Shown here piece by piece: positions 1-9,205 of a stretch of DNA of 64,000 bases. The stretch lies in NCBI GenBank assembly GCA_050246115.1, contig JBFWWP010000023.1, forward strand, positions 1 through 64,000, in the 5' to 3' direction. The notes under the pieces are model-generated. The model saw only the letters and a list, made by a program, of their open reading frames with translations, did no database searches and had not been told where the DNA came from. Within the stretch, counting starts at the first letter, position 1; every line of letters begins with the position of its first letter. The position numbers and the translations under genes were made by a program. The stretch comes from JBFWWP01 sp050246115. GTDB lineage: Bacteria; Planctomycetota; UBA8108; UBA1146; JAJFFE01.

Positions 1-343
1 CAGGATGAGTTGGTTCACCTCGCGAGAAGGGTGCAGACGAAGCTGGCGCTTCAGGATGCGGCGGGTGACCATGACCGTGCCCGTCGGTGGTATCATTCGT
101 GGGGGCGTTGCCATGCGAGCTCCTCTCGGGGAGGAGCTTCGCAACAGCTCTACCGGTTCGCCGCGAGCGATCGCAAACGCACGCAAGTCGCGAGGCAATC
201 ATGGGGTCGGGCGGTACACGGTGGCTACCGCTAGACTCCAGGGCTTCGCGTGCGTCGGACCGATTCAGGACGACCCACCGTCGGCGGTCGGTGCTTAGCG
301 GTACAAGCATTGCGCCCACGTGGCGCCGGCGATTACTCTCGGG

Positions 344-478
344 CGGAGCTTGGGCGCGCCGGCGATTACTCTCGGGCGGAGCATGGGGGGCGGAGCTTGG
401 GCGCCCACGTCGCGCCGGCGATTACTCTAGGCGGAGCTTGGGCACTCTCGGGCGGAGCTTGGGCAGCGGAGCTTGGGC
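344..478. repeat. Degenerate CGGAGCTTGGGC repeat cluster
   Basis: The core CGGAGCTTGGGC recurs at 344-355, 391-402, 432-443, 453-464 and 467-478, with a variant at 377-388. Some copies are preceded by GGCGATTACTCTCGGG. Spacing is irregular and reading frame is not kept between copies, so it does not look like coding sequence. I see no credible gene in 1-816; open frames there translate to low-complexity Arg/Gly/Ala-rich shadows. Confidence 0.7.
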
Positions 479-707
479 AGGGGCCGGTGGGCGCGTGCGC
501 GGGTGTAGTCGTTGATTCCCGGCCGTGCTACCCTGGGGTCGGCTTACAGATCGCGGGTCTTTGCGAGCGTCGACGAGATCCTCCTCCGCGTTGCGACACG
601 GTGCGCAAGTTTGTGGGCCGTGCCTTCCGCACAGTGGCTCGCTGCTGTGGTGATCGTCTTTGCATTGGGTTGTGTCCGGGATCGAGTCTGTGCCAACGGG
701 GTGCAGT

Positions 708-780
708 GACCAACAGATGCTGACCAACGAGTGCTCGACCAACGAGTGCTCGACCAACGAGTGCTCGACCAACGAGTGCT
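708..780. repeat. 14-15 bp tandem repeat (GACCAACGAGTGCT)n
   Basis: Five head-to-tail units: a variant at 708-721, then 722-735, 736-750, 751-765 and 766-780, the last three with a leading C. A decayed sixth unit follows and the array runs almost into the start codon at 817. It lies in the 5' leader of the giant gene downstream, which has no visible Shine-Dalgarno sequence. Confidence 0.8.
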
Positions 781-816
781 GACCAAGAAGGCTCACGAAC
801 GAATGCCGACCAACCC

Positions 817-3800
817 ATGACAACCGCCCGTCAGATGGATTGCCCGACGCGTGGTCGAGCGGGCACCCTGATCCTCACGACATGGCTCGCTGTGAGCGCC
901 GTCGCCTTGGTGAGCTGGCAGTATCTGGGGCGGGACACCGACGCACCGCCACCGGCGCTGGGCGGTGACCGATCGAGTGGAGGCGTTATCGCGACGGACG
1001 GTGTTTCACCGGCGGGGAACGAGAAGAGACTTGTCACCCCGGTCGGGCCGAGTCCCGACACTGGGCTACTGCTCGAGGGACGCGTGCTCTACCCGGATGG
1101 CCAGCCCGCTTTGGAGGGGGCGATCCTCGTTGAGATCCCAGACGCGACGGCGTTTCCGATCGGGTCTGACGGGACTTTCGTCACGCGGGTCGCCGCCGTT
1201 CACCTTCGCGAGTTGGGGCACGACAGCGCGGATGAGAATCGAGAGACCGTACGGGTGTGGGCCCAGGTGCCGGGCTACGCGCCCGTGAGCTGTCTGGCCA
1301 AACGCAGCGACGATGGGCGGCAACTGGTCGCGGAGCTGGAGTTGACCAGGTCGCGCGTGCTGCGAGGGCGTGTCGAAGATCCTGAGGGAGCGCCCGTCGA
1401 AGGTGCGTCGATCATGTCACCCCACGGCGGGACTCCTCCCCTCGCTTTCCAAGCCCGCAGCGATGATCGTGGTGAGTTCACGCTGGCTGTAACCCCCTCT
1501 CCCGAGTCGCGGGTTCGAGTGCAGCACTTTCCGCGTTGGATCGAGCGCTGGGAGTCTGTCCCGGAGTCCGTCGGCGCAGGCGGTCCTGCCGACGTCGGTT
1601 GGGTCGTTCGTCTTTCCCCCGCGCGTTGGCTGCGGGCGCGACTCCCCGTGGCGGTCGGTGCTGTAGAGCTCGAGCATGCAAGCACGACGCCCGACTTCGT
1701 ACGGCTCGAGGACGATGGGGTCGAAACGACGTGGTTGCTCGGCAACTTGAATGCTGACGGGGGCCATGGCCAAGTGCGGATCCCCGACTGCCTCCCGGTG
1801 CCCGTGGTGTGGCCGCCTGGGACGGGGGAGCACGATCTGGGCGAGATCCGTCTCGAGCGCGGAAGCGAGCTCGAGGTCGTCGTGCTCGACCGCGCGGGAC
1901 AGCCCATTCCCGATGCAAAAGTCTCCATCGTCGCCGAGTTCGGTTCCCGTGTCGGAACGACCGATGCGAATGGGCTGGCCCGCCTGTGTGGACTGCTGTT
2001 TGGCCCCGCCGAAGTCATGGCGTCGGCCGTCGGCTACTCCCTGATCTCGCGGGCCGTGTTCATCGACGAGCAAGCCACAGCAGTGCAACTGATCCTCGAT
2101 CCGAGTGCGAGGATTCGCGGGACGATCCTGGGTTGGGACGGCCTCCCTGCGGTCGGCGCCGAGGTCTCGGTGCCAGAATTCACGCGTTCGGGTTGGATCT
2201 TGTGTGACTCCGAGTCCGACGAAGACGGTCGCTTCGAGATCGATGTGGAGCCAGAGCGGGCGATCGAGTTGACCGTTTCGCGCGACGGCTCGCTGGACGC
2301 GCGCTTCGAGGTCGAGCCGATCGCTCCGGGGTCGACTCACGACCTCGGAGAGCTTCACCTGGAGCGGGGCGGCGGGGTCGAAGGAAGAGTCACGGCAGAG
2401 GACGGAACTCCCGTCGAGGGTGCGATCGTCTACGCTCACAGTGGGGGCGAATGGACGCGCTTTCGAGATTCGGCCTGCGAGACCGACGGCCACTTCCAGA
2501 TCACCGGCCTCTCCGCGGGTCCCTATCAGTTGAGAGTCCGCACACCTCTTGGCTTCGTGCAGGCAGAACTCGTATTGGTCGAGGTGCGTGCGGGTACGAA
2601 CGAAATCGTGAACTTCGTGCTGCAGCCGCGCCCGCTACACCGCGGGCGGGTGGTGCTGGCGACGGGCGAGCCAGCCAAGGGTGCCCAGGTCCGAATCGAA
2701 TCCTCGGCGGGTTCGGAGTTGGCTACGGTCGACGAGGACGGCGGCTTCACCGTGGCTACTCCGGAGGGGCCCGTCGCGGCGACCGTGTCGCTCAATGGCC
2801 TCGAGCGGGTTTGCCGTGCGCAGACGTGCTCCGAGTTGCCTGACCCCCTCGCGCTGCCGGCGGGAGCTCGAGTTCACGTCAAGGTGGAGATCGTCGGGAC
2901 AGCGCTAACGGCCCCCGTCTCTCGTGAACGGGCCACATTGTGGAGCATCGTAGAACGCGGAGTAGCGGTCTTGGTGGAAGGGCCGGATGGTCTCTACACG
3001 TTGTGGGCGCATGTGGACCCACGGGTACCGCATGAATTCTCGCCACTCGCGCCGGGGCGAACTCGCGTTGGCGTGGACATGTCCCATCCCAGCCTTGCCT
3101 TTGCAACGTCCACGCCAACTTCCTTGGACCTGGTCACGGGCGAGGTGGCGAACGTGGTCCTCCGACTCGAACTCGGCGCGCTTTCGAACAGGCTCTCCGT
3201 GCAGGTGGTGGACGAGGCGGGCCAGCCTCTCGCGCGCTCCCATGTCGAGATCTTCGGACGCTTGGGCGTCACCGAAACTGCCTGGACTCCGGCCGAGGGC
3301 TCGGTAGCCGTTTCTTTGCCGCCCAAAGCCTGGTTGCTCGTCACGCGCTTCGGGCGAGCCCCCGCGTTCCTCACCGGACCCTTCGCTACGGGCGACACCG
3401 GCAGCGTTGTGGTCGAACTCACGCCGGAGTCGAGGTTGATCGTGCATCTCGACGGACTCGAAGAAGCGCAGGGTGCCGACCCGCGCGTGTCGGTCGAACG
3501 CTGTGTCTCGGAACTCGGCCGCTCCGCTGGTGGGCGGGGCTTGTGTTGCTCTGGCGTGACGCCTTCGTTCGACGAGCAACCCGTCACTACGGAGGCGGAG
3601 GTCTGGGCTCTTCTCGACGCGACTCGACTCGCGATCGAGCGCGCCGATGGAGGCTGGGAGTTCTGCGGACTCGCCGCGGGTCGATTCGCCGTCCGTGTGA
3701 CGCTCGGACGGGTGACCGTGCTCGAGGAGGAGGTCGAACTGGGCGTGGCAGAGACCCGGGAGTTGCGGCTGGCCGTACCCTCCGTCCTCGACGTCGTCGT

Positions 3801-4773
3801 TCGAGTCACGATGGATGGGAACCTCGTTACCGACGGGAATTTGGACGTCATCCATGGGAGTTCGTCCGAGTCCTTCCCGATCGAGCTCGTGGCGCCTGGG
3901 ACCTTCAAGGCGCGTCTCCCCAAGGCCGGTCTCTACGCGTTTCACTATGAGCGCGGAGGGCATCGAGTCTTCCGCGACACGCGCAACGTCGTGGCTTCCG
4001 GCACGATCGACCTCCGATTGGATTGTCAACGCATCCGTTTTCGCTGTTTGGACCACGAGGGACGGCCAATGCCGGGGGCGCGAGTGGACATCCAGTCCAT
4101 CAAGAACGTCTTTCGGAGCTTGGCCGGGTTTGCCGATGGGAATGGAGAATTCGAGCTCGAGATCAGCGACCTGGGCTGGTACCGCTGGCGGACCAGTCGT
4201 AGTGTTCCCGGCCACGCAGACGGTGGCGAATTGGAGATCACCCGAAACACCGGGGTGGTCGACCTGATCCATGAGCAGCTCGGCGTCGTTCGTTTCGAGT
4301 TTCCGGAGGGAGGCGACGACGACGAGTACGACGTGTCACTTCGCGACCCACCGTCGCCATTCAAGCACTTCTCAGTCACCCCCCGACTCGGCCTCTGTTC
4401 GCTCCCCGTCGGCTCACAGCGCCTCTTGATCATTGGCCCGCGACACTATGCGGTGCAGGCCGTCGAAGTCACCGCCGATGGAACCACGACCCTTTCACCG
4501 ACATGGAGAGCCCTCGTGCGCTTGACGGTCGCGATCCCACCGGGCTGGTTCGAGAGCCTTGGCGTGCAGTCGCTCGCGGCGACGGACGTGACCTTGATTC
4601 CGACTGACCCGGCGGGCCGGGCCTACCTCGATCCGAGCCTCAGCCTCGAAGAGTTCCACTACCGAGCGACTCCCGGGGACTTTCGCCTGCGCGTGACCGA
4701 AGGCCCACGGGTCCTCTTCGAACTCCCGGTCACGGTTCCCGGCGACGGGGAGGCGCTGATCGACTTGCGTTGA
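817..4773 (+). CDS. Giant membrane-anchored protein with carboxypeptidase-regulatory-like repeats
   Basis: 1318 residues. A hydrophobic segment at about residues 17-36 should act as signal anchor, leaving the rest outside the cytoplasm. The body has at least eight repeats of the CarboxypepD_reg / Cna-B-like beta-sandwich type, recognisable by G-x-V-x-x-x-x-G-x-P-v-x-G-A-x-V followed by T-D-x-x-G-x-F (for example GRVTAEDGTPVEGAIV). Such repeats usually form stalk-like surface proteins; no enzymatic motif is visible. The gene stands alone on the plus strand and converges on the metal cluster. The ATG at 817 keeps the anchor intact, but there is no Shine-Dalgarno sequence upstream, only the tandem repeat. 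ATG 835 is an alternative. Confidence 0.85.
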   Translation: MTTARQMDCPTRGRAGTLILTTWLAVSAVALVSWQYLGRDTDAPPPALGGDRSSGGVIATDGVSPAGNEKRLVTPVGPSPDTGLLLEGRVLYPDGQPALEGAILVEIPDATAFPIGSDGTFVTRVAAVHLRELGHDSADENRETVRVWAQVPGYAPVSCLAKRSDDGRQLVAELELTRSRVLRGRVEDPEGAPVEGASIMSPHGGTPPLAFQARSDDRGEFTLAVTPSPESRVRVQHFPRWIERWESVPESVGAGGPADVGWVVRLSPARWLRARLPVAVGAVELEHASTTPDFVRLEDDGVETTWLLGNLNADGGHGQVRIPDCLPVPVVWPPGTGEHDLGEIRLERGSELEVVVLDRAGQPIPDAKVSIVAEFGSRVGTTDANGLARLCGLLFGPAEVMASAVGYSLISRAVFIDEQATAVQLILDPSARIRGTILGWDGLPAVGAEVSVPEFTRSGWILCDSESDEDGRFEIDVEPERAIELTVSRDGSLDARFEVEPIAPGSTHDLGELHLERGGGVEGRVTAEDGTPVEGAIVYAHSGGEWTRFRDSACETDGHFQITGLSAGPYQLRVRTPLGFVQAELVLVEVRAGTNEIVNFVLQPRPLHRGRVVLATGEPAKGAQVRIESSAGSELATVDEDGGFTVATPEGPVAATVSLNGLERVCRAQTCSELPDPLALPAGARVHVKVEIVGTALTAPVSRERATLWSIVERGVAVLVEGPDGLYTLWAHVDPRVPHEFSPLAPGRTRVGVDMSHPSLAFATSTPTSLDLVTGEVANVVLRLELGALSNRLSVQVVDEAGQPLARSHVEIFGRLGVTETAWTPAEGSVAVSLPPKAWLLVTRFGRAPAFLTGPFATGDTGSVVVELTPESRLIVHLDGLEEAQGADPRVSVERCVSELGRSAGGRGLCCSGVTPSFDEQPVTTEAEVWALLDATRLAIERADGGWEFCGLAAGRFAVRVTLGRVTVLEEEVELGVAETRELRLAVPSVLDVVVRVTMDGNLVTDGNLDVIHGSSSESFPIELVAPGTFKARLPKAGLYAFHYERGGHRVFRDTRNVVASGTIDLRLDCQRIRFRCLDHEGRPMPGARVDIQSIKNVFRSLAGFADGNGEFELEISDLGWYRWRTSRSVPGHADGGELEITRNTGVVDLIHEQLGVVRFEFPEGGDDDEYDVSLRDPPSPFKHFSVTPRLGLCSLPVGSQRLLIIGPRHYAVQAVEVTADGTTTLSPTWRALVRLTVAIPPGWFESLGVQSLAATDVTLIPTDPAGRAYLDPSLSLEEFHYRATPGDFRLRVTEGPRVLFELPVTVPGDGEALIDLR

Positions 4774-4832
4774 GCGCCGCGTCCGCTTGCTTGTGGCTCT
4801 CGCGCCGTGGCCTCGCTCCCAGCGGGGCATCG

Positions 4833-5783
4833 CTACAACGCAAAGGCGGCTCTGAGGGCGTCCACGTTGGTCTTCATGACGCCGATGTAGTCGACACCGG
4901 CCTTCCGCTCCATGGCCCCCAAGAGTTCGCACGGGGACACCACGAAAGACTCGAGGTCGAATCGCTCGCGCAGTCGGTCGGCGATCTCGGGGTCGGGCGC
5001 GCTCTCCCAGATGATCGCGCGCGCGGACTGCTGGGCGAGCACCGCGCCGATCTGTGTGAGCGCCGCTTCGTCGGGCATCTGCTCCGGATCGAGGTCGAGG
5101 TTGGCGATCTTCCAATCGTACCGGCGCGCGAGGTAGTTGTAGGCCGGGTGCGATGCGAGGAGCCACTGCCCTGGTGTGCGGGGCGCGAGGCTGCGCAGCG
5201 CTCGGTCGAGATCATCGAGATCCTTGACCAGAGCTTGGTGGCGGGCCCGGAGTTCGTCGGCATGCTGTGGGACCAGGCGCGCGAGAGCAGCTAGGACTTC
5301 GCCCGCTTGGATCTTGGCAAGGTTGGGATCGAGCCACGTGTGGCCGTCGATCCCGGCGTGAGTGTGTTCCCCCTTCGGTCCATGGCTGTGGGTCGTGGCT
5401 TTCTCGAAGGTGATGAACTCGCTGGCGAACGGGAGGGCGGTATCGACGACCCGTCCCGTCGGCAGCGTGGCTTGCGCAATCCACTTCTCGAACGAAGCGC
5501 CATTGACGATGATCAGATCGGCCTTCTGGAACGCTGCGATCTCCGCGGGGGTTGGTTCCCAGAAGATCGGATCCTCGTCTTCCGGTACCGGGCAATGGAC
5601 GTCGACGAAACCTCGCCCCAAGCGCTCGGCCCAGTACTCCGTGGGGTAGAACGTGGTGTAGACGACCGGGAGTCCGCCGCCCGCCCCGGGGACGCTCTTG
5701 GGGCCTCGGGCGGGTCGCAGGTACGCGAAGGCGATGGCTCCGACCGCGACCAGGATCGCAATGACGACGACGACTCGGTTCAT
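4833..5783 (-). CDS. ZnuA-like metal ABC transporter substrate-binding protein
   Basis: 316 residues, cluster A-I solute-binding protein (ZnuA/TroA family, PF01297), which captures Zn2+ or Mn2+ outside the inner membrane. Residues 4-22 are a membrane anchor or signal segment. Family landmarks are HTWLDP (His148), SHPAYNYLARRY (His212) and IIWES (Glu260), with a short His-containing loop near 131-142. The usual first ligand, His in the DPHxYEPTP motif, is absent: residues 69-79 read DEDPIFWEPTP, leaving His63 as the nearest His. It is last in a minus-strand cluster with an FtsX-type permease and ATPase rather than ZnuB/ZnuC. The family call is firm; the metal is inferred. Confidence 0.85.
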   Translation of the reverse strand: MNRVVVVIAILVAVGAIAFAYLRPARGPKSVPGAGGGLPVVYTTFYPTEYWAERLGRGFVDVHCPVPEDEDPIFWEPTPAEIAAFQKADLIIVNGASFEKWIAQATLPTGRVVDTALPFASEFITFEKATTHSHGPKGEHTHAGIDGHTWLDPNLAKIQAGEVLAALARLVPQHADELRARHQALVKDLDDLDRALRSLAPRTPGQWLLASHPAYNYLARRYDWKIANLDLDPEQMPDEAALTQIGAVLAQQSARAIIWESAPDPEIADRLRERFDLESFVVSPCELLGAMERKAGVDYIGVMKTNVDALRAAFAL

Positions 5784-5813
5784 GTTCTGCTCCTGTCGAT
5801 GGGTGCGCTCAGC

Positions 5814-6983
5814 CTACGGCATCAACGGGTAGGTGCGCAGGATCCAGTAGACCAGGCCCGCCCCGCTGGCCGCAAGAAGTACTCCAGCGCCAATCACCAG
5901 ACACAACTCCGTGGCCAGGATCTGCGCGACTCGTGCGCGACTGCAGCCGAGCTTGAAGAGAGTGTCGATCTCGCGTTGGCGCACTTTCACGGTCAGTAGG
6001 ATCACGAGCACCAAGAACAACACGGTCGCGGCGCTCACCATCACCAAGTGAGCGTCGAAGAAACGCTTGACCTGGAAAACGATGTCGAGCAGCTCGGCCA
6101 GCGACTCCGTGGGTACGAGGGGTTGCGCGTTCTTCGACGCGAGCAAGCGCCCTTTGAGAATGGTGGCCGCCTTGGCGTCCCGCGGGCTGAGAAGGATCGA
6201 GGTGAGGGGCAGCGAGTCCGCTCCGCCGTGGAAGTGAAAGCTGGCGCGGTTCGCGTCCGTGATGCGGGTGTACTCGACGATCGCTGCATTCGTGGCGACG
6301 TTGTCACCCGACCGTTCGAGGACGAGCGCGGGGTCGACATCGGGGCTCACCTCCTGGTGACCGTGGCCGACGCCTTCGATGATCCAGGCGGTCTTGAGAT
6401 CGACGAACACCGCTCCATCGTCCGCGGTTCTCGCGGGCGCCAAGACGCCGGTGATGTGCATCTCGAGCGGGTAGGAGGCGCTGATGTCGTACAGGCGCCG
6501 CGCATCCGAGATCAGCGAGTCGCCCGGGCCCAGACCGAGCGCTGCTGCGACCCCGGAGCCCAGCACGGCGTCGCCCAATCGCAGTGGGGGAGTGCCGGCG
6601 GCGACGCGGAGTCCACGGAACTCGAGGTAGTCGAGCGTCGTCCCGACGACCGGGTAGCCGCGCGCCGTGTGGCGCCGGAAGAGCGGGATCGCCAAGCCGA
6701 GTTCCGGATCTCGGACCCGCTCGAGGTCCGCCATCGAGAGCAGGTCCCGCACCGAGCCGCGGAAGTAGAGGGCGCTCAGGAGCAGGTCGAAACGGCTCCC
6801 CTTGGCGCCGGCCAGGAGCGGCGTGGCCGCCGCTCGCGCGGTCATGACCCGTTGGTAGTGAGCGACCAGGAGTTCGGTCGCAAACGGGAGCACCAGTGTG
6901 AGCGCGATACACCCCACCAGGAGCCCGCTGCGTACCCGGTGGTGGCACACGTAGCGCCACGCCAAGCGCAGAAGCCCCGTCAT
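5814..6983 (-). CDS. FtsX/LolC-type ABC transporter permease
   Basis: 389 residues. An N-terminal transmembrane helix (about 20-40) is followed by a large extracytoplasmic domain (about 45-300), then helices near 305-325 and 352-375. MacB/LolC/FtsX permeases normally have four helices; only three are evident and the protein stops right after the third, so it may be shortened. The cytoplasmic coupling loop RQREIDTLFKLGCSR matches the family's usual 'reIg.l.aLGas' segment. It overlaps the ATPase gene upstream by 4 nt and sits 30 nt before the ZnuA-like gene, so the three are probably cotranscribed. This permease type usually drives mechanotransmission or lipoprotein export rather than classical import. 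Confidence 0.85.
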   Translation of the reverse strand: MTGLLRLAWRYVCHHRVRSGLLVGCIALTLVLPFATELLVAHYQRVMTARAAATPLLAGAKGSRFDLLLSALYFRGSVRDLLSMADLERVRDPELGLAIPLFRRHTARGYPVVGTTLDYLEFRGLRVAAGTPPLRLGDAVLGSGVAAALGLGPGDSLISDARRLYDISASYPLEMHITGVLAPARTADDGAVFVDLKTAWIIEGVGHGHQEVSPDVDPALVLERSGDNVATNAAIVEYTRITDANRASFHFHGGADSLPLTSILLSPRDAKAATILKGRLLASKNAQPLVPTESLAELLDIVFQVKRFFDAHLVMVSAATVLFLVLVILLTVKVRQREIDTLFKLGCSRARVAQILATELCLVIGAGVLLAASGAGLVYWILRTYPLMP

Positions 6984-7693
6984 GGGACGACTCCGTTCTG
7001 GATGGTCGGCAGGTCGATGACGCGATCGAACCGCGGGAGGAGAGAGTGGTCGTGGGTCACCATGACGAGCGTTGCTCCATGCAGAGCGATCTCGTCGAAG
7101 AGCGAGTCCAAGACGCGGTCGGTGGTCGCGGGATCCAAGTTGCCGGTCGGTTCGTCGGCAAGGACGACGCGGGGTTCGACGATCAACGCGCGACAGAGGG
7201 CCACGCGTTGGCGTTCACCCTGAGACAGGCGCGCGGGCTTGCGCGTGAGGTATCGTTGAATGCCCGACCGCTCGGTCAGCGCCTGCATGCGGTGCTCGGC
7301 GGTGGGCGCCGACGGGTGACCCCGTTGGAGGAGGAACGGCAGCAGGATGTTCTCGCGGACGGTGAGATGCTCGAGCAACTCGAACTCCTGAAAGATGAGG
7401 CCGACGCGCTCGCTGCGGAAACGTCTGCGCTCCGCTGCGCTGGCGCGGTGCAGTTCGAAGCCGTCGACGCGCAGCATGCCGGTGGTCACTGGCAAAATGC
7501 CCGCGAGCCCGTGGAGCAACGTCGTCTTCCCGGCCCCGCTCGGTCCGACGATCGCACTCCGAGTACCCGCTGCGATGGCGAGGCGCGGTACACGCAGCCG
7601 GTAGTCCGTACCGGGGTAACGGAACTCCACGTTCTCGAGTTCGATGCCCCCCGGGGGCGCGGCGCAGCGGTCGCGGTCCATCGCGTCAGTCAC
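6980..7693 (-). CDS. ABC transporter ATP-binding protein (LolD/MacB type)
   Basis: 237 residues from GTG 7693. Walker A GPSGAGKTT, signature LSQGERQRVALCRAL and Walker B VVLADEPTGNLD are intact; EPTGNLD is typical of LolD/FtsE/MacB ATPases. The frame is open further upstream but would add a His-Arg-rich stretch that is only the antisense-frame reading of a hexanucleotide repeat. GTG 7693 has GGAG at a 7-nt spacing and overlaps the previous gene's stop as GTGACTGA; ATG 7681 is the alternative. It energises the permease encoded next. Confidence 0.9.
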   Translation of the reverse strand: MTDAMDRDRCAAPPGGIELENVEFRYPGTDYRLRVPRLAIAAGTRSAIVGPSGAGKTTLLHGLAGILPVTTGMLRVDGFELHRASAAERRRFRSERVGLIFQEFELLEHLTVRENILLPFLLQRGHPSAPTAEHRMQALTERSGIQRYLTRKPARLSQGERQRVALCRALIVEPRVVLADEPTGNLDPATTDRVLDSLFDEIALHGATLVMVTHDHSLLPRFDRVIDLPTIQNGVVP

Positions 7694-9086
7694 TGCGAGG
7701 CTCCGTCGGTGTCGGTGTCGATGTCGGTGTCGATGGCGATGGCGTCTGCGGGGCGGTCGGTTGTTGGGATGGCCGGGCCTCGCCCACGCGCTCTTGGGCA
7801 ATCAGCTCGACCGCGGTGATGCGCCAGCCCGAACCGTTGGGAGCGAGCGAGAAACGCGCCTGATACTGATTCGTGCGCCAGTGCGAGTGCCCCCAATGCT
7901 CGACGGTGCCGACGACTTGCCAGCGCCCGTCGACTCGGAACCCGGGGGCGTGGCTCGGTACTGGCGGTTCGATCACGGACTCGAGCACCTTCACGGACCG
8001 CACCCGACTGACGGCGCCTCCTTCGTCACGCAGGATGAGACTCTGGTACACCTCCTGGTAGATCGAGTCGATCAACCCGACGTCGACGCTCTCCGCAAGC
8101 GCATCGTAGATCTCACTCTCGCGCGAGTAATCGAAGGCGCGGTAGATGTTTCGGAGCAAGCTCTCGAACAGATAGCGAGACTCTGCCTCGTTGGGTCGAC
8201 GAACGGCACCCATCCACGGCAAGTGCACCTCGACCGAGGCGACCGGGGAGAGCGCCAGCGCGAGGACCGTGGCTCCGAGTGCGAGCCCCCAGCGGGCGAC
8301 GGCCGCCAGGCGACGACTCGCGACGAGCAGCGTCAACCCCGCGAGGACCAGCACTCCCAACGAGAGCACGGGAATGTCGACGCCAGGCGGTGGCCCGGGG
8401 ACGAACGGTGTCGTTGGGGGCAGCGGGACGACTACCGGCGCGTGCCAAGTGTAGCCGCGTTCCTCGGGGGTCAAGTCGATGTTCGAGAAGTCCCCATCGT
8501 GAACGAGCGTGAAGCGAACGAAGGCCAGCGGGAAGCCATCGTAGGAGTCGTAGCGGTTCCACGCGAACGCCAACTGGCTCGGAGCCCCTTTGGCGGGAAA
8601 GTGAGCGTTGACCGTGGCGTAGGTGCGCACGCCGTTGCCGTCGTCGTCCTCGACCACGAACACCGAGTCGACGACCGGACGCACGCGAGTGCGGTCAATG
8701 GAGAGCGGTGCCACTTCTTCGAGGAAGGCGGCGAATCCGGCCAAGGCGGTCGCCCGCTCAGCCTCGGAGGCCGTAGCCAAGGCGTGTGGATCCCGCTCGA
8801 GCCAGTGCGCGTAGAGATCCGTTTCGAGTGAGTAGAACGCGCTCACGCGTTCTTCCTGGATCTCGAGTTCGACCACGATCGGCGGCGGCACATGGGCTTG
8901 CGAGTGCACCCCTGCGCCAGTCAAGGCCCATGCGAACGTGGCCAAGAAGGAGACCCAGGCCCGGAAACGGTGGGCTTGGGCGCCCGTCGTCCGGTGAAGA
9001 TGCGCCTTGCAGCGACGGGCGGCGTGTCGAGGCCAACCGGGTCTCGGAGCGCCGCCCGCGGTTCGCCGGTTCAGCAGCCGGATCAT
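7686..9086 (-). CDS. Conserved membrane protein of the metal-transport cluster, function unknown
   Basis: 466 residues from ATG 9086; starting further upstream would run into the peptidase gene. An N-terminal signal-like segment (around residues 40-62) is followed by an extracytoplasmic domain, two adjacent hydrophobic helices in the middle, then a second extracytoplasmic domain beginning near LRNIYRAFDY and a Thr/Pro/Ser tail made by a hexanucleotide repeat. I do not recognise a named family. It lies between the M28 peptidase and the ABC ATPase, overlapping the latter, so it probably works with the transporter, perhaps as a periplasmic-facing partner. Confidence 0.75.
   Translation of the reverse strand: MIRLLNRRTAGGAPRPGWPRHAARRCKAHLHRTTGAQAHRFRAWVSFLATFAWALTGAGVHSQAHVPPPIVVELEIQEERVSAFYSLETDLYAHWLERDPHALATASEAERATALAGFAAFLEEVAPLSIDRTRVRPVVDSVFVVEDDDGNGVRTYATVNAHFPAKGAPSQLAFAWNRYDSYDGFPLAFVRFTLVHDGDFSNIDLTPEERGYTWHAPVVVPLPPTTPFVPGPPPGVDIPVLSLGVLVLAGLTLLVASRRLAAVARWGLALGATVLALALSPVASVEVHLPWMGAVRRPNEAESRYLFESLLRNIYRAFDYSRESEIYDALAESVDVGLIDSIYQEVYQSLILRDEGGAVSRVRSVKVLESVIEPPVPSHAPGFRVDGRWQVVGTVEHWGHSHWRTNQYQARFSLAPNGSGWRITAVELIAQERVGEARPSQQPTAPQTPSPSTPTSTPTPTEPRSD
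7705..7740. repeat. Hexanucleotide repeat (GTCGGT/GTCGAT)x6
   Basis: Six 6-bp units lie in the last codons of the membrane-protein gene 7686-9086, encoding a Thr/Pro/Ser-rich tail. Loss or gain of units would keep frame, giving a tail of variable length close to the downstream ATPase start. Confidence 0.75.
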
Positions 9087-9205
9087 GCACACACCGCCCG
9101 GTCGAACTCGAAGGCGCGTGACTGCAATCGGCAAGGTAAGGCCTCCCGGGTTCGTCGGCCTACACCACGACCGAGGCCTTCCGCGTTTGAGGTCAATGCA
9201 CTCGA

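Noticed and set aside
87..823. Several overlapping ORFs in the left edge repeat region
   Set aside because: They translate to repeat-derived Arg/Gly/Ser-rich sequence with no family features, and frame is not conserved between repeat copies.
7679..7801. Extended N-terminus of the ABC ATPase with a His-Arg repeat
   Set aside because: It is only the other-frame reading of the hexanucleotide repeat in the upstream gene; GTG 7693 has a good Shine-Dalgarno sequence and gives normal length.
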